DNA of 8,771 nucleotides from an archaeon (GTDB lineage: Archaea > Halobacteriota > Syntropharchaeia > Alkanophagales > Methanospirareceae): contig JASEFB010000077.1 of NCBI GenBank assembly GCA_030019325.1, positions 1 through 8,771 on the forward strand, given 5' to 3'. The notes beneath the pieces are model-generated. The model worked only from the letters and a program-made list of their open reading frames with translations. It had not been told where the DNA came from and did not search any database. Shown one piece after another: positions 5,774 to 8,771 of this stretch (positions within the stretch are counted from its first letter, which is position 1; every line of letters starts with the position of its first letter). The position numbers and the translations under genes are program-made.

Positions 5774-6583
5774 ATGGGCATAACGAAGAAAGCATGGATA
5801 AACTACAGGGATACGAGTAAGATCGAGCTGAGGGAGCCGATAGCAATAGTAGGATCACCCGGACTCAGGTCCGTGGGTAAACTCGCAGTAGATGCGCTTG
5901 TTGAGAAATTAAATCCAAAATTATTTGCTGAACTCTTTTCATATGGTTTTCCTGGTATGTACTACGGCCCTTCTTATCTCGGTGCGCCCAGCAGCGCGGG
6001 TGTAAAAGTAGAGAAAGGCAACGTAGTGGAACTCCCACGAGTGGAGATATATATATTTGAAAATCGAACCCAAGAGCAAGTCCAAGGCCGAGATATCGTA
6101 ATAACACGAGGTTATCAGGCTTATGATGTCCTCGACCAATATATGGTCGCTGATAAAATCACGGATTTATTCAAGGAGCTTCACGTAAAAAACATGATTT
6201 CGCTTGGTGCACAGGTAATAGAGGAGGGAATACGCTGCTGTGTGACCGATTTGGAATTATTGGAAGAGATGTCTCAATATGGAATTAAGAAAACAAATGT
6301 AGATAGATTTATAGGGTTTTCCGGGCTTTTGGTTGCAATAGGGAGAGAGAAGGGGATAAAAGGGGTTTGTTTATTCGCAAACACAACGCAGAATGTAGTA
6401 GACCCAGAATATCCTGATTTTAATGCGGCGAAGAACTTATTGGAGAAAGTAGGTGAGGTATTAAACCTTAGCGTTGACACATCAGATTTGGAGGAGAGTA
6501 GGCGAGTAGAAAAGGAGCTGATGAAAGAGGAGGTAGAAGAAGAAAAAGAGCGGAGAAGAGAAGAATTGAGCGGATACGCATGA
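5774..6583 (+). CDS. PAC2-family proteasome assembly chaperone-like protein
   Basis: This 269-residue protein has the archaeal PAC2 fold (proteasome assembly chaperone 2; COG2047/COG1938 group). Family signatures include PIAIVGSPGLRSVGKLAVDAL at the first strand-helix (22-42), FAELFSYGFPGMYYGPSYLG (51-70), and VKNMISLGAQ (138-147) in the Rossmann-like core. NTTQNVVDPEYPDFNAAKNLLE (203-224) marks the typical C-terminal part of the domain. Residues about 238-265 are highly charged and probably form a coiled-coil helix ending in S-G-Y-A. The penultimate Tyr resembles the HbYX docking signal of proteasome partners, though the residue before it is Gly. Archaeal homologues such as PbaA/PbaB assist 20S alpha-ring assembly or bind proteasome-like rings. 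Which of these applies here cannot be told. The protein is cytosolic. The transcript is probably leaderless. Confidence 0.87.
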   Translation: MGITKKAWINYRDTSKIELREPIAIVGSPGLRSVGKLAVDALVEKLNPKLFAELFSYGFPGMYYGPSYLGAPSSAGVKVEKGNVVELPRVEIYIFENRTQEQVQGRDIVITRGYQAYDVLDQYMVADKITDLFKELHVKNMISLGAQVIEEGIRCCVTDLELLEEMSQYGIKKTNVDRFIGFSGLLVAIGREKGIKGVCLFANTTQNVVDPEYPDFNAAKNLLEKVGEVLNLSVDTSDLEESRRVEKELMKEEVEEEKERRREELSGYA

Positions 6584-6676
6584 GAGGGGCGATAAAATTC
6601 CACTCTTATGTCCGCTAAACTACTTTAAATTTTACCTACATCCTGATATTACACTTCAAATATTATTTGTGGAGCG
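6584..6676 (+). promoter_or_regulatory. promoter of the elp3 gene
   Basis: ACTTTAAATTTT (6622-6633) contains the archaeal TATA core TTTAAAT at 6624-6630, predicting a start near 6653-6655 and a leader of about 22-24 bases. The leader ends with GTGGAG (6669-6674), a partial ribosome site unusually close (2 bases) to the ATG. Elp3 can therefore be transcribed independently of the PAC2 gene, although both lie on the same strand 93 bases apart. Confidence 0.5.
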
Positions 6677-8230
6677 ATGGCAACAACGACGAATGCATAC
6701 GAGGATGCATGCAGGGAGATAGCAGATGTCCTAGCGGAAAGAGGATTAAGCGAAGCAGAGAGCATAAATAGGGTAAAAAAGGAGATAAGCAGGAAATACG
6801 GGTTGTGTAGCATTCCGCGAAATTCTGATGTGCTGAAATTAACCCGGAACGAATTAAAAGAACGATTAAAGAGGAAGCGAATGCGAACGGCTTCTGGCGT
6901 TGCTCCCGTTGCGGTGATGACTTCTCCTTATCCCTGTCCACATGGAAGGTGCGTAATGTGTCCAGGAGGACCATTCTCGGATTTCGAGTCGCCGCAGAGT
7001 TATGTAGGGCGGGAGCCAGCAGCTTTTAGAGCTGCTCAACATGGTTTCGACCCTTATGGGCAGGTGAAAGCGCGACTCTATCAGCTCGAGGAGATAGGAC
7101 ATGATTTCGAAAAGGTTGAGTTGATCTTGATGGGCGGTACGCTTACTGCGAGACCCGTGGATTACCAGCGATGGTTTGTGAAACGGTGCCTTGATGCGAT
7201 GAAGGAGTTCGGGGAAGAGAGAGGGCGAGAGATACGAAATACTGGCATTACGTTTGAGACGAGACCGGATTATGCGAGAGAAGGTGAGGTAGACCAGATG
7301 CTGGAGATGGGTGCCACTAAAGTCGAGTTGGGCGTGCAGCAGGTCTCTAACACGATTTTGGAGAATATAAGAAGAGGGCATTCGGTAGAAGATTCGATCG
7401 AGGCGAACAGAAGAGCACGAGATAGCGGATTAAAAGTAGGCTTTCATGTGATGCTTGGCTTGCCTGGCGCAACTCCCGATGATGATAAAGAGATGTTTGA
7501 AAACCTCTTTTACGATTTAAACTTCAAGCCTGATTATTTGAAGATATACCCCACGCTGGTGGTTAAAGGGACGCAGTTATATGAGCAGTGGAAAGGGGGA
7601 GACTATGAGCCGATTGGTGAGGAAGAAGCGATTGAAATAATCGCTCATGCGAAACGAATAATTCCGACGTGGGTGAGGATACAAAGAATACAGCGCGATA
7701 TTCCTGTGCAGTTTATAGAAGCGGGGGTGAAGAAGAGCAACCTGCGGCAATTAGTGGCTGAGCGGCTGCACGAGCTGGGCTATAAATGCCGGTGTATCCG
7801 GTGCAGGGAGGCAGGTCTTTCTCGGTTGGGAGGGCGGGTTGCTGATGAACGTGATATAAAATTGTTATCCGGGGATTATGAAGCATGCAAGGGGACTGAA
7901 TATTTCCTCTCTTATGAAGACGTTGAGAACGATATTTTAATCGCGCTTTTGAGGTTGAGATTTCCCTACCAGCCTCACCGGGAGGAGTTGAAGCATGCTG
8001 CTCTGGTTCGTGACCTGCATGTATATGGCGAATTAGTTGGCCTGGGCGAACGGAAGGAGCACAGTTGGCAGCATCGTGGCTACGGCGCGCGATTGTTGAG
8101 GAAAGCAGAGGAGATCGCAGGTGATGAGGGCTACCGGAGGATAGTAGTGATGAGCGGGATAGGTGTGCGAGAGTATTATGAACGGTTTGGTTACACACGC
8201 GAAGGGCCGTTTATGGTGAAAAATATCTAA
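6677..8230 (+). CDS. elp3: Elp3, tRNA U34 carboxymethyltransferase (radical SAM + GNAT)
   Basis: This 517-residue protein has the full Elp3 architecture. An N-terminal basic helical region (about 1-80, with LKRKRMRTASGVAPVAVMTSP) leads into the radical SAM domain. Its iron-sulfur ligands are Cys87, Cys92 and Cys95 (CPHGRCVMCPGGP). ILMGGTLTARP (150-160), ITFETRPDYA (191-200) and KVELGVQQVSNTIL (215-228) follow in the SAM-barrel core. KCRCIRCREAG with Cys371, Cys373 and Cys376 matches the zinc-binding linker. The C-terminal GNAT domain carries the acetyl-CoA loop QHRGYGARLL (465-474) and ends with REYYERFGY (498-506), the usual active-site Tyr region. Archaeal Elp3 acts without the other Elongator subunits and uses SAM and acetyl-CoA to begin 5-carboxymethyl modification of wobble uridine in tRNA. 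No disruption is seen, and the length is normal. Confidence 0.96.
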   Translation: MATTTNAYEDACREIADVLAERGLSEAESINRVKKEISRKYGLCSIPRNSDVLKLTRNELKERLKRKRMRTASGVAPVAVMTSPYPCPHGRCVMCPGGPFSDFESPQSYVGREPAAFRAAQHGFDPYGQVKARLYQLEEIGHDFEKVELILMGGTLTARPVDYQRWFVKRCLDAMKEFGEERGREIRNTGITFETRPDYAREGEVDQMLEMGATKVELGVQQVSNTILENIRRGHSVEDSIEANRRARDSGLKVGFHVMLGLPGATPDDDKEMFENLFYDLNFKPDYLKIYPTLVVKGTQLYEQWKGGDYEPIGEEEAIEIIAHAKRIIPTWVRIQRIQRDIPVQFIEAGVKKSNLRQLVAERLHELGYKCRCIRCREAGLSRLGGRVADERDIKLLSGDYEACKGTEYFLSYEDVENDILIALLRLRFPYQPHREELKHAALVRDLHVYGELVGLGERKEHSWQHRGYGARLLRKAEEIAGDEGYRRIVVMSGIGVREYYERFGYTREGPFMVKNI

Positions 8231-8277
8231 ATTAGTATGGTTTATTTATGGTGGGAGCTAAAAGCCTTCCTTAGTCT

Positions 8278-8309
8278 ATTTTTTGAGATTTTATTATTTT
8301 TTATTTTTT
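8278..8309 (+). terminator. T-tract termination zone after elp3
   Basis: Repeated T-runs (ATTTTTTGAG at 8279-8288, TATTTTTTATTTTTTG at 8295-8310), with a further run of seven T's at 8340-8346, lie 50-115 bases after the elp3 stop. Archaeal RNA polymerase and its termination factor act on plus-strand U-tracts without needing a hairpin, so this is the likely elp3 terminator. Confidence 0.55.
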
Positions 8310-8370
8310 GAGGTTCTTTGATTAATAGAGTTGAGAGCGTTTTTTTGTAATGGTAAAATTTTTTGAAGAG

Positions 8371-8388
8371 AAGGAAAAACTTTAAATA
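8371..8388 (+). promoter_or_regulatory. orphan archaeal promoter (BRE-like plus TATA)
   Basis: GGAAAAAC followed directly by TTTAAATA (8381-8388) is the best BRE/TATA match in the window and predicts a start near 8410. A short palindrome, ACCA-TTAAG-TGGT (8397-8409), lies just before that point. No recognisable gene follows on this strand: the first ATG (8422) opens a 10-codon frame only. It could drive a small RNA, a peptide, or be the remains of a lost gene. Confidence 0.5.
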
Positions 8389-8421
8389 GAAGAAGAACCA
8401 TTAAGTGGTCACTAAAATTGA

Positions 8422-8454
8422 ATGCGTTCTGAAGAGATTAAAGAGATCCTATAG
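8422..8454 (+). other. short open frame or gene remnant downstream of the orphan promoter
   Basis: The frame encodes M-R-S-E-E-I-K-E-I-L and stops at TAG, starting about 11 bases after the predicted transcription start. Beyond the TAG the same frame stays open for 16 more codons, to TAA at 8503. The charged N-terminal-like peptide looks like a real protein start, but its size and lack of a ribosome site make this weak. It could be a pseudogene fragment, a leader peptide or chance. Confidence 0.2.
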
Positions 8455-8541
8455 TATGATTTTGTGATTTTGAATTGTGATGCAACTTTTATTATTCGCC
8501 ATTAATTGCGGAGGTCATTGTCTCTAGATATGGGGATAACC

Positions 8542-8771
8542 TTAGAAGATTGTATTGAGCCTTATCGCGTCTCGCACATAGTTCTCCGCGCATGACCGGC
8601 AAAGTAACGATCTAATGCCGGCGCTCACCTTCTGAAATTCAATCTTTTTTTGGTTGCAAAGATCACACCCCCTGAGAATCCCTGCTTCCTTCTCTTCTTC
8701 GCTCAATTCGGTAATTACACCATACTTCCATTCGAATGGGAACGCTATATCTTGCGCCAGGTGCGTTTTTT
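8542..8771 (-). CDS. unrecognised four-cysteine (zinc-ribbon-like) protein, C-terminal part cut by window edge
   Basis: On the minus strand the frame is open from the window edge to the TAA at 8542-8544, giving 75 visible residues and no start codon. The visible part begins K-T-H-L-A-Q-D-I-A-F-P-F-E-W-K-Y and then holds an acidic helix-like E-L-S-E-E-E-K-E-A. Four cysteines follow as C-x2-C-x18-C-x2-C (CDLC and CRSC), a pattern typical of small zinc ribbons, then a short C-terminal helix ending R-L-N-T-I-F. I do not recognise the family. Codon use and composition look like those of its neighbours. It converges on elp3 across the AT-rich gap. It is probably a real gene, because two evenly spaced Cys pairs and a stop-free frame of this length in a minus-strand position are unlikely by chance. 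Confidence 0.65.
   Translation of the reverse strand, partial: KTHLAQDIAFPFEWKYGVITELSEEEKEAGILRGCDLCNQKKIEFQKVSAGIRSLLCRSCAENYVRDAIRLNTIF

Larger units (their letters stand above)
8231..8541. other. AT-rich intergenic region after elp3
   Basis: This 311-base gap between convergent genes holds no convincing protein gene. Its first half contains several T-tracts, its middle a strong TATA-like promoter at 8377-8388 on the plus strand, and its second half a short frame (8422-8454) ending in TAG. The base composition is more AT-rich than in any coding stretch of the window. Confidence 0.6.

Noticed and set aside
5733..5858. 42-residue hydrophobic N-terminal extension of the phosphodiesterase as a signal peptide
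   Set aside because: It is read from the strand opposite the PAC2 start region, is followed by Cys- and Lys-rich sequence unlike a cleavage site, and the catalytic domain begins exactly at the later ATG.
6866..7381. Minus-strand open frame (171 codons) opposite elp3
   Set aside because: It lies entirely antisense to the radical SAM domain, with no recognisable domain and no promoter or ribosome site.
8474..8482. GTGATGC resembling a box C of a C/D guide RNA
   Set aside because: No box D (CTGA) lies at a suitable distance downstream and there is no C'/D' pair.
8422..8505. UAG read as pyrrolysine in the short frame
   Set aside because: The frame is tiny, no pyl gene is visible, and TAG is used as an ordinary stop at the end of the dapL-like gene (463-465).
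8530..8595. 21-codon plus-strand frame starting at ATG 8530 behind GGAGGT (8510-8515)
   Set aside because: The spacing of about 14 bases is too long, the frame is very short, and it lies antisense to the four-cysteine reading frame, which is the better candidate.

Overview
The window is archaeal, most likely from a euryarchaeon of the methanogen or methane-/alkane-oxidiser type; the lineage is inference. The gene content supports this: a stand-alone Elp3, a Grc3/Clp1-type polynucleotide kinase, UPF0147, an archaeal YchF-like GTPase with a cysteine-bearing insert, a PAC2-family proteasome assembly chaperone, and a diaminopimelate lysine pathway with an LL-DAP-aminotransferase-type enzyme. Several genes have TTTAAAT-like TATA boxes about 25-30 bases before the start or start of transcription, and some look leaderless. 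No rRNA, tRNA, CRISPR array or transposase was found.

Layout. Positions 1-1369 (+) hold the C-terminal part of an LL-diaminopimelate aminotransferase, cut by the window edge at its PLP lysine, followed by dapF: a lysine/DAP operon. Positions 1440-2315 (+) hold a CitG-like (triphosphoribosyl-dephospho-CoA synthase family) protein. Convergent to it, 2280-3287 (-) is a Grc3/Clp1-like kinase. Positions 3416-4907 (+) hold a tight UPF0147 and YchF-like GTPase pair. Positions 5058-5732 (-) hold a glycerophosphodiester phosphodiesterase, divergent from a PAC2-family chaperone at 5774-6583 (+). Elp3 lies at 6677-8230 (+). An AT-rich gap at 8231-8541 carries T-tracts and an apparently orphan promoter. 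The window ends in the C-terminus of an unrecognised four-cysteine protein on the minus strand (8542 to the edge).

Most genes are ordinary housekeeping functions: lysine biosynthesis, RNA 5'-end phosphorylation, translation-linked GTPase, tRNA wobble-uridine modification and proteasome assembly. The main unexplained structure is a pair of GC-rich double-hairpin repeats of 43 and 45 bases (2320-2362 and 2611-2655). They share an identical 26-base half. Their first hairpins have different outer stem bases, yet pairing is kept. One copy is read in frame inside the kinase gene and adds about 15 residues. The other sits at the end of the same gene, is read in a different frame, and extends the reading frame into antisense overlap with the citG-like gene. 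This resembles a small dispersed palindromic element that can invade coding sequence, comparable in principle to Rickettsia palindromic elements, though no relationship is implied.
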